Shown here: positions 50,671-58,923 of the stretch, piece after piece
Layout: each line of letters opens with the position of its first letter
Position numbering within the stretch: the stretch's first letter is position 1
Origin: Caulobacter zeae
GTDB lineage: Bacteria; Pseudomonadota; Alphaproteobacteria; Caulobacterales; Caulobacteraceae
DNA: 64,000 bases
Assembly (NCBI RefSeq): GCF_002858925.1
Contig: NZ_PJRS01000023.1
Span: forward strand, 124,001 to 188,000
Direction of reading: 5' to 3'
Notes under the pieces: model-generated
The model's input: only the letters and a program-made list of their open reading frames with translations
Database searches by the model: none
What the model was told of the DNA's origin: nothing
Made by a program: the position numbers and the translations under genes

Positions 50671-51550
50671 CGTCATCGTCGTCGGCGGCAGCTTCGCCGG
50701 CCTGTCCGCCGCCATGCAGCTGGCCCGCGCCCGCCGCGACGTGCTGGTGGTCGACGCGGGCCTGCCCCGCAACCGCTTCGCCGACGCCTCGCACGGCTTT
50801 CTCGGCCAGGACGGCAAGGCGCCGTTCGAGATCCTGCGCGAGGCCCGCCAGCTTTCAGCCTATCCCACCGTATCGTTCGTCGAGGGCGAGGCCCGCGACG
50901 CAAGCCAAGAGGGCGAAGGCTTCGCCGTGGCGCTGGGCGATGGCCGCAGCCTGCGGAGCAAGCGCCTGGTGCTGGCCACCGGCGTCGCCGACCAGCTGCC
51001 CGACATCCCGGGCCTGAAGCCCCGCTGGGGCGCCACCGTGCTGCACTGCCCCTACTGCCACGGCTACGAGGCCCGCGACCGCCGGCTGGGCGTGCTGGCC
51101 AGCGGCCCGATGGACCTGCACAAGGCCCAGATGATCCCCGACTGGGGCCCCACCACCCTGTTCAGCCAGGGCCTGCCGATCGACGCGGCGACCCGCAAGC
51201 AGCTCATCACGCGGGGCGTCACGATCGAGGAGGTTCCGGTGATCGAGCTTCTGGGCGACGAGCCGGACCTGTCGGGCGCGCGCCTCGCCGACGGCCGCAT
51301 CGTGGCCATCGAGGCGATCTTCGCCTCGCCCACCGTGCGCATGGCCAGCCCGCTGGCCGAGCGTCTGGGCTGCGCGCAGGAGGACGGCCCTCTGGGACCG
51401 CTGATCAGCGCCGACGACTGGAAGGCCACCAGCGTGGCGGGCGTCTTCGCCGCCGGCGACGCGGCGAGGGCCAACCACAACGCCACCCTGGCCTCGGCCG
51501 ACGGCGTGCTGGCGGGGGTGGGCGCGCACCGGTCGCTGGTGTTCGGGTAG
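50660..51550 (+). CDS. Thioredoxin-reductase-like FAD oxidoreductase
   Basis: A 296-residue NAD(P)/FAD-dependent oxidoreductase. The FAD motif is VIVVGGSFAGLSAAMQLARA, the redox centre LHCPYCHGYEARDRRLG with a CxxC, and the second FAD motif VAGVFAAGDAARANHNATLA. The CPYCHGYE form resembles GliT/HlmI-type dithiol oxidases as much as true TrxB, which usually has CATC. It is coupled to the Rrf2 gene by overlap. Its place in the middle of a glucan locus is unexpected. Natural substrate unknown. Confidence 0.85.
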   Translation: MSHDVIVVGGSFAGLSAAMQLARARRDVLVVDAGLPRNRFADASHGFLGQDGKAPFEILREARQLSAYPTVSFVEGEARDASQEGEGFAVALGDGRSLRSKRLVLATGVADQLPDIPGLKPRWGATVLHCPYCHGYEARDRRLGVLASGPMDLHKAQMIPDWGPTTLFSQGLPIDAATRKQLITRGVTIEEVPVIELLGDEPDLSGARLADGRIVAIEAIFASPTVRMASPLAERLGCAQEDGPLGPLISADDWKATSVAGVFAAGDAARANHNATLASADGVLAGVGAHRSLVFG

Positions 51551-51555
51551 GGATG

Positions 51556-51651
51556 CGAAAACCCCGCCCTGCGACAGGCTCAGGGTGAGGTTTTCGACTG
51601 AGCGGCCTTTGCCCTGTTCCTCATCCTGAGCTCGTCGAGGGACGAGGAACA
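51556..51651. repeat. Intergenic palindromic repeat, family B
   Basis: CGAAAACCCCGCCCTGCGAC pairs with GGCTCAGGGTGAGGTTTTCG, then GTTCCTCATCCTGAGCTCG pairs with CGAGGGACGAGGAAC. It separates the thioredoxin-reductase-like gene from the convergent GH97 gene. Confidence 0.75.
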
Positions 51652-51680
51652 CGCACCGCCCCCGAACCGGCAAGGAAGCG

Positions 51681-53711
51681 TTACCGCTTCAGCGCCACGA
51701 AGCGGATCGCCTGGCCGCCGCCGGGGGCCAGCTTCAGCTCCAGAACGTCGGCCGCCGTCACCTCGCGGGACTCGATGACGATATCCTGCGGGGCGGTCTT
51801 CCAGTCGGCTTTCTCGCCATCGCGATAGATCTCGGCGCGATACTTGCGGCCCGGATCCAGGAACGACAGCGGCGCCGAAAGCACCCGGCCCTGCTCGTCG
51901 CTGATCGCGCCCAGGTACCAGTCGTCGCTCTTGCGGTCCTTGCGGGCGATGGTGACGAAGTCGCCGATCTCGCCGTTGACCACGCGGGTGTCGGCCCAGT
52001 CGACCGGCACATCCTCGATGAACTTGAACGGCTTGGGGTTGGCCTCGTAGTTCTCGAGCAGGTCGGCGGCCATCTGGATCGGGCTGTAGATCACCACGTA
52101 CAGCGCCAGTTGCTTGGCCCAGGTGGTGGCGACGCCGTCGGGGGCCTTGGTCTTCATGCCGAAGATGCCCGGCGTGTAGTCCATCGGCCCGGCCAGCAGG
52201 CGGGTGAAGACGAGGTTGGCCTCGTGCTCGGGCGGGTTGCCCGGCTGGCCCCAGGCGCTGAACTCCATGCCCCGCGCGCCCTCGCGGCTGATCCAGTTGG
52301 GATAGGTGCGGCGCAGGCCGGTGTCCTTGATCGGCTCGTGGGCGTTGATGGCGATCTGCCGCTTGGCGGCGGCTTCGAGCACCCGCAGGTGATGCTGCGC
52401 CATCGGCTGGCTTTCATGCCAGGCGAAGTGGGCCTTGCTGTCCGCCCCCGTCACCTGGGCGCCGCCGGCGTCGGCGACATAGCCGGTCTTCACGGCCGGC
52501 ACGCCCACCGACTTGTAGAGGTCGAAGGCGGCGTCCATCTGGCGCTCGTAGACGACGGTGTTGCCGGCCGTCTCGTGGTGGCCGATCAGCACGACGCCCT
52601 TCTTCCTGGCGTAGTCGGTCAGCTTCTTCAGGTCGAAGTCGGGGTAGGATTCAGTGAAGCTGAAATCCGAGCCGTCGGCGAACCAGGCGCCGTCCCAGCC
52701 CTTGTTCCAGCCCTCGACCAGCACCCCGCCCAAGCCGTGCTTGGCGGCGAAGTCGATGTGGCGCATGACGTTGTCGTTGGTCGCGCCGTGCTTGGGCCCC
52801 GAGCCCCAGGTCTTGTGGTCGAGGTGCATCTCCCACCAGACGCCGACATATTTCATCGGCTTGATCCACGAGACGTCGCCCAGCTTGTTGGGGTCGTTGA
52901 GGTTCAGGATCAGGCTGGAGGTCACGAGGCCGCCGGCGCTGTCGGCGATCTGCAAGGTGCGCCAGGGGGTGGGGAACGGCGCCGTGCGCTCGACCTTGGC
53001 CTCGCCGATCCCCGGCGTCAGGCTGGCCTTGAAGCGACGATCCTGGGCGCGGGCCAGGTTCATGCCGGCATAGTCCACGAGCGAGGCCTCGTGGATCGAG
53101 ACGTGCAGGCCGTCCTTGGTGCGTAGGGTCATCGGCGTCTGGGCGACCGACACCTCTTCGACCGGCGTGGTGTTGTAGAGATACTCCTCGCGGTTCCACT
53201 CATAGGCCGGGATCCACCAGGCGGTCGCCTCGTCGACCAGGCTGAACTCAGTCAGTTCCTCGCCGATGCGGGCGGTCTTCAGATTGGGTTGCTCGGGGAA
53301 CTCGTAGCGAAAGCCCAGGCCGTCGTCATAGAGGCGGAACACCACGTCGAGCCTGCGGTGCAGGGGGGTCTTCTCGACCAGGGTGACGCGCAGCTCGTTG
53401 AAGCGATTGCGCACCGCCTTGCGCTCGCCCCAGGGCAGGTCCCAGGTCTCGTCGACGCTGCGGGTCTGCTGGTCGGTCACCTCGAAATTGCGTTGCAGCT
53501 TGGGAGCGTCGACCAGGATGAAGCCCAGCTTCGACGCGGCCACCACCGGCCGGCCCAGACGGCTGACGGCGTAGGTCGGCTGGCCATCGTTGTCGGTGGT
53601 CACCGTCAAGCTCAGCACCTTGTCGGGCGAGGTTGCGGTCGCCGTGACGGCCGCGAGCGCGGGCGAAGCCGCCAGGGCCAGGGCGGCCACGGCGAGAAGG
53701 CGCAGGATCAT
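51681..53711 (-). CDS. Glycoside hydrolase family 97 alpha-glucosidase (SusB-like)
   Basis: A 676-residue exported enzyme (signal peptide about 1-22, ending ALA/AV). The N-terminal beta-sandwich (about 25-265) and (beta/alpha)8 barrel of GH97 are recognisable by WWEMHLDHKTWGSGPKHGAT, GLGGVLVEGWNKGWDGAWFA, GHHETAGNTVVYERQMDAA and INAHEPIKDTGLRRTYPNW. A C-terminal beta domain follows. It acts on maltooligosaccharides in the periplasm. It diverges from the lacI gene, and the shared 137-base gap contains a TTTGC-G-GCAAA dyad. Confidence 0.93.
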   Translation of the reverse strand: MILRLLAVAALALAASPALAAVTATATSPDKVLSLTVTTDNDGQPTYAVSRLGRPVVAASKLGFILVDAPKLQRNFEVTDQQTRSVDETWDLPWGERKAVRNRFNELRVTLVEKTPLHRRLDVVFRLYDDGLGFRYEFPEQPNLKTARIGEELTEFSLVDEATAWWIPAYEWNREEYLYNTTPVEEVSVAQTPMTLRTKDGLHVSIHEASLVDYAGMNLARAQDRRFKASLTPGIGEAKVERTAPFPTPWRTLQIADSAGGLVTSSLILNLNDPNKLGDVSWIKPMKYVGVWWEMHLDHKTWGSGPKHGATNDNVMRHIDFAAKHGLGGVLVEGWNKGWDGAWFADGSDFSFTESYPDFDLKKLTDYARKKGVVLIGHHETAGNTVVYERQMDAAFDLYKSVGVPAVKTGYVADAGGAQVTGADSKAHFAWHESQPMAQHHLRVLEAAAKRQIAINAHEPIKDTGLRRTYPNWISREGARGMEFSAWGQPGNPPEHEANLVFTRLLAGPMDYTPGIFGMKTKAPDGVATTWAKQLALYVVIYSPIQMAADLLENYEANPKPFKFIEDVPVDWADTRVVNGEIGDFVTIARKDRKSDDWYLGAISDEQGRVLSAPLSFLDPGRKYRAEIYRDGEKADWKTAPQDIVIESREVTAADVLELKLAPGGGQAIRFVALKR

Positions 53712-53789
53712 GCTTCTACTCCGGAAAACCTCGCCTCGCCGCACTTGCCAAGCACGACGGGCGATGCGTTAAACAGGTCAGTGAAAAAT

Positions 53790-53800
53790 TTTGCGGCAAA
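53790..53800. promoter_or_regulatory. LacI-type operator between GH97 and the regulator gene
   Basis: TTTGC-G-GCAAA is a perfect inverted repeat around one base, and a further TTTTGCG follows immediately. It is 49 bases before the regulator's GTG and 79 from the GH97 ATG. It is therefore placed to control both, including autoregulation. Confidence 0.5.
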
Positions 53801-53848
53801 TTTTGCGCCCACCACTTCGGGCGTTACGGACGACAGGGGCGGGACACG

Positions 53849-54862
53849 GTGAGCAAGGGGGCGACGCGTCTGGAAGACCTGGCCAGGATGGCCGGCGTCT
53901 CGATCTCCACCGCCTCGCGGGCGCTCAACGACAGCCCCGCCGTCAACCAGCGCACCAAGCAGCTGATCTGGAAGCTGGCGCGCGAGATGGACTATCCGTT
54001 CCGCCGCTACATGCCCGCCGGCCCGATCGGCGCCGAGGGCACGATCGCCATTGTCGTGCCGCGCCCGCAGCACCGCGAGGGGCGGCTCTCGGACCCGTTC
54101 TTCCTCGAACTGTTCGCCGGCGTCGGCGAGGCGGCTCGAGAGCGGGGCTGCGATATCTTGGTCAGCCACGTGGCGCCGGGCAGCTTCGAAGACCTGTCGG
54201 CGGCCATGACCACCAGCCGCGCCGACGGGGTGATCTTCCTGGGCCAATCCTGGCTGCACACCGCCTTCAACCGCCTGGCCGAGACGGAAGCCCGCTTCGT
54301 GGTCTGGGGCGCCCAGCTGCCCGACCAGGCCTATTGCTCGGTGGGCTCGGACAATCCGCTGGGGGCCAAGCGCGCGACGCTGCACCTGGCGCGTCTCGGT
54401 AGAAAGCGCATCGTCTTCCTGGGCGACACCGAGGCGCCCGAAGCCATGCAGCGCCACCGCGGCTATCTCGACGCGGTCGAGCAGTTTGGCCTGGGCGTCG
54501 ATCCCGACCTGATCGTGCCGGCCCACTTCGAGGTCGAGTCGGCCGAGGCCAGCATCGACAGCCTCATCCAGCGCGGGGTGAAGTTCGACGGCGTCGTGGC
54601 CGCCTCCGACCTGATCGCCCTGGGCGCCATCCGCGCCTTGCAGCACGCGGGCCTGTCGGTGCCCGGCGACGTCTCGGTGATCGGCTACGACGACGTGCCC
54701 TTCGCCCGCTATTCTCGTCCGGCCCTGTCGACGATCTCGCAGGACACCGCCAAGGCGGGACGGCTGATGGTGTCCAAGCTGCTGGACGCCAGCGGCCAGG
54801 GGGCGAGCCGCAGCGAGCGGGTGCCGACGGATCTGATCATCCGGGAAAGCTGCGGGGGGTAG
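53849..54862 (+). CDS. LacI family transcriptional regulator of the glucan locus
   Basis: A 337-residue regulator. The helix-turn-helix is RLEDLARMAGVSISTASRAL plus the hinge (about 5-60), followed by a two-lobed sugar-binding core (VHRYLDAV-like HRGYLDAVEQFGL, VSVIGYDDVPFARYSRPALS, TISQDTAKAG). The start is GTG at 53849 with GGGGCGGGA ahead. It is central in the alpha-glucan locus and is the natural regulator of the surrounding TTTGC/GCAAA sites. The inducer is presumably maltose or a related sugar. Confidence 0.9.
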   Translation: MSKGATRLEDLARMAGVSISTASRALNDSPAVNQRTKQLIWKLAREMDYPFRRYMPAGPIGAEGTIAIVVPRPQHREGRLSDPFFLELFAGVGEAARERGCDILVSHVAPGSFEDLSAAMTTSRADGVIFLGQSWLHTAFNRLAETEARFVVWGAQLPDQAYCSVGSDNPLGAKRATLHLARLGRKRIVFLGDTEAPEAMQRHRGYLDAVEQFGLGVDPDLIVPAHFEVESAEASIDSLIQRGVKFDGVVAASDLIALGAIRALQHAGLSVPGDVSVIGYDDVPFARYSRPALSTISQDTAKAGRLMVSKLLDASGQGASRSERVPTDLIIRESCGG

Positions 54863-54889
54863 AGCGCCCCTCGCCCCTTCCCTTTTCTT

Positions 54890-55024
54890 CCCGTCATTCC
54901 CGCCCTTGTGGCGGGACCCCCTGGTTCCGCTCGCAGCTGAGCAGCAAGCGAACCGCCAGCGGTTCGCCCCACTCGCACGTGCGGCTGACAGAGGGGTTCC
55001 CGCCACAAGGGCGGGAATGACGGG
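54890..55024. repeat. Intergenic palindromic repeat, family C
   Basis: Arms CCCGTCATTCCCGCC and GGCGGGAATGACGGG enclose GCGAACCGCCAGCGGTTCGC. With the adjacent family A element it fills almost all of the 305-base gap 54863-55167 between the convergent regulator and GH13 genes; nothing else is seen there. Confidence 0.78.
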
Positions 55025-55040
55025 AGATGAAAGAAGACTC

Positions 55041-55153
55041 CCTTCCCCCTCGATGGGGGAAGGGTCGGGGATGGGGGTGACGCGGCGCTGGCCGGGCCAA
55101 CCGGCTGGCGTGGGTTCACCCCCACCCAACCCTCCCCCATCGAGGGGGAGGGC
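55041..55153. repeat. Intergenic palindromic repeat, family A variant
   Basis: CCTTCCCCCTCGATGGGGGA opens and CCCCCATCGAGGGGGAGG closes the element. Inner GGGTGACGCGG and GCCGGGCCAACCGGCTGGC stems lie between, and GGGTTCACCCCCACCC follows. It is next to the GH13 alpha-glucosidase stop. Confidence 0.7.
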
Positions 55154-55167
55154 TTTGAGGAGCGTCC

Positions 55168-56793
55168 TCACCCCCGCTTCGCCAGCAGGCCGCCTAGCGG
55201 CGGGACCGTTCCCGGCGCGCCGAGGTTGACGCTGTCGACCAGCGTCCAGCCCTGCGGCAGGTCCCAGGCCACGGCCTCGAAGCCGAGGTTGAACACGCAC
55301 AGCATCGCCGCCTCGCCCTCGCCCCGCTCGAAGACGAGCAGCGGGGTGTTGGTGTCCACGAGGTGCATGCCGCCGGTCTTCAGGGCCGGCCATTGCGCGC
55401 GCAGGCCGATCAGGCGGCGGGCGACGTGCAGGGTGGCGGCGGGATCGGCCTCCTGGGCGTCCACCGCCAGGGGCAGGTGGGCCGGATCCACCGGCAGCCA
55501 CGGCTCGACGGTGGAGAAGCCGGCGTTGAGCGCCCCGGCCGTCCACGGCATCGGCGTGCGGGCGCCATCGCGGCCCAGGGTCTGGGGCCAGTTGGCGATG
55601 GCCTCGGGATCGACCAGGCGCTCGAACGGCACCTCGGCCTGCGGCAGGCCCAGCTCCTCGCCCTGGTAGACGAAGACGTTGCCGCGCAGGGTCATCAGCA
55701 GCAGCAGGCCCATCTCGGCGAAGGCCTTGCGATCGCGGCCGCGGGCCCAGCGCGACACCGCTCGCGGGGCGTCGTGGTTGGAGAAGGTCCAGGACGGCCA
55801 GCCCTCGCCTTCGGCGCCCGGCCACGAGGTCGCGCCGAAGCGGACCAGCTCGTCCTTCAGCGCGTCGGCATAGAGGTAGAGGAAGCTGTAGGCGCTGTTG
55901 AGGCGGTCGTTCCCGGCCGTGAACAGCTTCATCTCCTCGTCGGCCCGGTCGCCGCCGATCTCGGCCACCGAGAAGCGGCCCTCGTACTGGTCGGTCAGGG
56001 CCCGCAGGCGCGACAGGAACTTCGGGATGTCCGCGTGGCCCTGGTTGAAGACCTTGTCCTGGAAGTCGAACGGCCGCGTGCGCTTGCCGCCCGGCGGCAG
56101 GGGCGGATTGTCCCGCAGGGCCGGGTCGTGCATCGAGAAGTTGATGGCGTCGAAGCGGAAGCCGTCGACCCCGCGCTCCAGCCAGAAGCGGGTGATGTCG
56201 AGCAGGGCTTCCTGGACCTTGGGATTGTGCAGGTTCAACTGCGGCTGCGAGGCCAGGAAGTTGTGCATGTAGTACTGGCCGCGCCGGGCGTCCCAGGTCC
56301 AGGCCGGGCCGCCAAACACCGACTGCCAGTTCGACGGCGGCGAGCCGTCCGGCTTGGCGTCGGCCCAGACATACCAATCCGCATACGGATTATCTCGGCT
56401 TTCACGGCCCTGGACGAACCAGGCATGTTCGTCGCTGGTGTGCGAGAAGACCAGATCGATGATGATCTTCACGCCCAGGCGATGGGCCTTGTCGATCAGG
56501 GCGTCGAAGTCGGCCAGGGTCCCGAAGATCGGGTCGACGTCGCGATAGTCGGCGACGTCATAGCCGAAGTCCTTCATCGGCGAGGCGAAGAACGGCGACA
56601 GCCAGATCGCGTCCACCCCGAGCGAAGCGATGTGCTCAAGACGCGCCGTGATCCCCGGCAGGTCGCCCACCCCGTCGTCGTTGGAGTCGGCGTAGCTGCG
56701 CGGATAGACCTGATAGATCACCGCCCCGCGCCACCATTCGGCGGGCGTGGCGAGGGAGGCGTCGGCGGGCTTGGTCAAGCTTTCGGTCGTCAC
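55168..56793 (-). CDS. GH13 alpha-glucosidase
   Basis: A 541-residue enzyme of the oligo-1,6-glucosidase/alpha-glucosidase type with no signal peptide, so cytoplasmic. GH13 regions are IIDLVFSHTSDEHAWF (I), GVDGFRFDAINF with the nucleophile Asp (II), SVAEIGGD with the acid Glu (III) and FSNHDAPR (IV). PRSYADSNDDGVGDLPGI at the N-terminus is typical. It hydrolyses maltose-type sugars brought in by the MFS carrier. It starts at GTG (56793) overlapping the amylase stop as GTGA. Confidence 0.94.
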   Translation of the reverse strand: MTTESLTKPADASLATPAEWWRGAVIYQVYPRSYADSNDDGVGDLPGITARLEHIASLGVDAIWLSPFFASPMKDFGYDVADYRDVDPIFGTLADFDALIDKAHRLGVKIIIDLVFSHTSDEHAWFVQGRESRDNPYADWYVWADAKPDGSPPSNWQSVFGGPAWTWDARRGQYYMHNFLASQPQLNLHNPKVQEALLDITRFWLERGVDGFRFDAINFSMHDPALRDNPPLPPGGKRTRPFDFQDKVFNQGHADIPKFLSRLRALTDQYEGRFSVAEIGGDRADEEMKLFTAGNDRLNSAYSFLYLYADALKDELVRFGATSWPGAEGEGWPSWTFSNHDAPRAVSRWARGRDRKAFAEMGLLLLMTLRGNVFVYQGEELGLPQAEVPFERLVDPEAIANWPQTLGRDGARTPMPWTAGALNAGFSTVEPWLPVDPAHLPLAVDAQEADPAATLHVARRLIGLRAQWPALKTGGMHLVDTNTPLLVFERGEGEAAMLCVFNLGFEAVAWDLPQGWTLVDSVNLGAPGTVPPLGGLLAKRG

Positions 56794-58619
56794 TGGCGCG
56801 CGCCCTCCGAGACGCAGATCTTGTAGTCGAGCGGCGCGATGGTCACGCGATAGCTGCCGGGGGCCGCGGCCGCCGGGGCGCAGGCCCCGACCACCGAGCG
56901 CCAGGCGCCCGAGGTCGTTTCGACCTCGACATGGGCGTCCACCGGCGCCGCGCCGGTGTTGAACAGGACCAGGGCTTCACGGCCCTGGAGGATGCGGGAG
57001 ACGGCCAGCAGGCCGGGCTTGTCGCCGGCGGCGCGGATGATCTGCCGGCCCGAGCGCAGGGCCGGCTCGGCGGCGCGTACCTTGGCCATGCCGGAAATGT
57101 CGCGATAGAGCGGCGCGGTCGCATCGTAGCGATCGGCGGATCCGGCCTTGCCGCCGATCAGGCGGTTGTCGTTGTAGACGGCCACCTGGCTGGCGAACAT
57201 GTCCTCGCGGGCGTCCTTGTCGTCGCCGTCGCCGGTGAAGCCCTGCTCGTCGCCGTAATAGAGGGTGGGAGCGCCGCGCAGGAACATCAGCATGGCGTGG
57301 GCCAGCGCGTTGCGCTGGACCAGCTCGGCGTCCGGCGCGAGGGGATGGCCGACCAGCAGCCGGCGGCCGAAACGGCCCATGTCGTGGTTGCCCAGGAAGG
57401 TGGGGATCTGCGGCCCGGCCGCCTCGCCGCCGCGATAGAGCGCGTCGGCGACGTAGAGCCTGGCGAAGCGATCGGTCCCGGCCTTGCCCGCCACCGTCTC
57501 GGTCACCGCCTGCTGAAATGCGAAGTCCAGCGGCGCCGGAAAGCCGTCGACCACGGTCGAGCGGGCCAAGGCCACCGGATCGGGATCGGCGACCTCGGCG
57601 AAGATGTGGAAGTTGGGGATGCCGCGCCTGGCCGCCCGTTCCTGCATGGCCGGCACGAAGGCCTGCCAGAACTGCGGATTGACGTGGCGGGCGGTGTCGA
57701 CACGGAAGCCGTCGATGCCGAACTCGTCGATCCACTGGCCGTAGATCTCGATGAAGCCGGCCACCACGCGCGGGTTCTCGGTGTAGAGGTCGTCGAGCCC
57801 GGCGAAGTCGCCATAGAGCGAGCTCTCGCCGACGAAATCGCTCTCGCCGCGGTTATGGTACCAGATCGGGTCGTTCAGCCAGTCGGGCTTCTTGACCCCG
57901 GCTTCGGCGGCCGGAACGTAGGGCGTATAGGCGAAGTCGGGCCGGGTCAGTTTCGCGAAGTTCTCGGCCGAGCCGTCGGCGTCGCCGGCGAAGCCGGCGT
58001 TGATCGCCGCCCCCGAGACCCCGCCGCGCCGGCTGACCGGATAGTCGGCCTTGCCGCGGTACTCGCAGCGGCGACCCTCGCATTCCTTCAACTTGATGAC
58101 GTCGGCGGTGTGGTTGATGACGATGTCGAGATAGACCTTCATCCCCCGCGCATGGGCCGCGTCGACCAGGGCCTTGAAGTCGGCCTTGGTCCCCAGGTGG
58201 GGGTCGACGTCGGTGAAGTCGGTGATCCAGTAGCCGTGATAGGCGGCGCTTTCCTGGCCCTTGGGGCCCTGCACCGGCTTGTTGGCGAAGATCGGCGCCA
58301 GCCAGATCGCCGTGGCGCCCAGGCCCTGCACATAGTCGAGCTTGCCGGCCAGGCCCTTGAAGTCGCCGCCGTGGAAGAAGCCCTTGTCGGCGGGATCATA
58401 GCCGGTGGCCAGGCGATCGCCTTTCAGGCCGCCGCGATCATTGGACGGGTCGCCGTTGGCGAAGCGGTCGGCCAGGACGAAATAGATCACCTCGTCCTGC
58501 GGAGGCCTGGCGCGGAAGGCTTCAGAAGCCGGGGCCGACAGGGCCGGAACGGCGGTCAGGGCCATGCCGGCGCAGCCGAGCGCGGCCGCCAGCCGCCCCC
58601 ACCGATTGCGGGTGTTCAT
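56790..58619 (-). CDS. GH13 alpha-amylase, exported
   Basis: A 609-residue exported alpha-amylase-type enzyme (signal peptide about 1-28). GH13 regions are VYLDIVINHTADV (I), GIDGFRVDTARHV (II), IFAEVADPDP (III) and FLGNHDMGRFGR (IV), with a C-terminal beta domain. DEVIYFVLADRFANGDPSND at the N-terminus is family-typical. It cuts larger alpha-glucans outside the cytoplasm. ATG 58619 (MNTRNRWGRL) is preferred. It is the first gene of the pair with the alpha-glucosidase and diverges from the TonB receptor. Confidence 0.93.
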   Translation of the reverse strand: MNTRNRWGRLAAALGCAGMALTAVPALSAPASEAFRARPPQDEVIYFVLADRFANGDPSNDRGGLKGDRLATGYDPADKGFFHGGDFKGLAGKLDYVQGLGATAIWLAPIFANKPVQGPKGQESAAYHGYWITDFTDVDPHLGTKADFKALVDAAHARGMKVYLDIVINHTADVIKLKECEGRRCEYRGKADYPVSRRGGVSGAAINAGFAGDADGSAENFAKLTRPDFAYTPYVPAAEAGVKKPDWLNDPIWYHNRGESDFVGESSLYGDFAGLDDLYTENPRVVAGFIEIYGQWIDEFGIDGFRVDTARHVNPQFWQAFVPAMQERAARRGIPNFHIFAEVADPDPVALARSTVVDGFPAPLDFAFQQAVTETVAGKAGTDRFARLYVADALYRGGEAAGPQIPTFLGNHDMGRFGRRLLVGHPLAPDAELVQRNALAHAMLMFLRGAPTLYYGDEQGFTGDGDDKDAREDMFASQVAVYNDNRLIGGKAGSADRYDATAPLYRDISGMAKVRAAEPALRSGRQIIRAAGDKPGLLAVSRILQGREALVLFNTGAAPVDAHVEVETTSGAWRSVVGACAPAAAAPGSYRVTIAPLDYKICVSEGARQ

Positions 58620-58688
58620 CCCCTGCCCCTCCATCCCTAGCGTCGCGATCCTGAACGATGCGTCGCCCAGGTCAATTTTGCATAGATT

Positions 58689-58704
58689 TGCAAAGCCGTT
58701 TGCA
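58689..58704. promoter_or_regulatory. LacI-type operator upstream of the amylase gene
   Basis: TGCAAA-GCCG-TTTGCA is a perfect inverted repeat, with another TTTGCATAGATTTGCAAA overlapping its left side. It lies 70 bases upstream of the amylase ATG. The 304-base gap 58620-58923 is otherwise filled by the second operator cluster and a plain AT-rich stretch. Confidence 0.5.
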
Positions 58705-58836
58705 GACTGTCAATCCATTCGCCTCGCGATCAGCCCATCAAGCCCTACCGCACTGTGGCCAAATAGCCGCAAAAATCCTTTGAAATGCGGACTTCACCAG
58801 GCCTGACGTCACGTAACATGACAATCCGTCCATTTT

Positions 58837-58879
58837 TCAGTTGCAAAAGTCGCAATGCGTTTGCAGTAATTTGCGCAAC
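58837..58879. promoter_or_regulatory. LacI-type operator cluster upstream of the TonB receptor
   Basis: GTTGCAAAAGTCGCAATGCG, TTTGCAGTAATTTGCGCAA and the perfect TTGCGCAA (58871-58878) lie within 43 bases, 45-87 bases before the receptor ATG. They fit the same TTTGC/GCAAA pattern as the other sites. Confidence 0.5.
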
Positions 58880-58923
58880 ACGGCGCGGGAGAACCGCGCG
58901 GACCAACTTGCGGGAGGGAACAC

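Noticed and set aside
53708..56377. An 889-codon open frame on the minus strand across the regulator and GH13 genes
   Set aside because: It runs antisense to lacI and in another frame of the GH13 alpha-glucosidase gene, and crosses repeats. Its sequence is a low-complexity shadow of those genes.
58807..58819. CGTCACGTAACAT shared with 50183-50195 as a common regulatory motif
   Set aside because: A 13-base match between two places in a 64 kb sequence is expected by chance; the surrounding bases do not agree.
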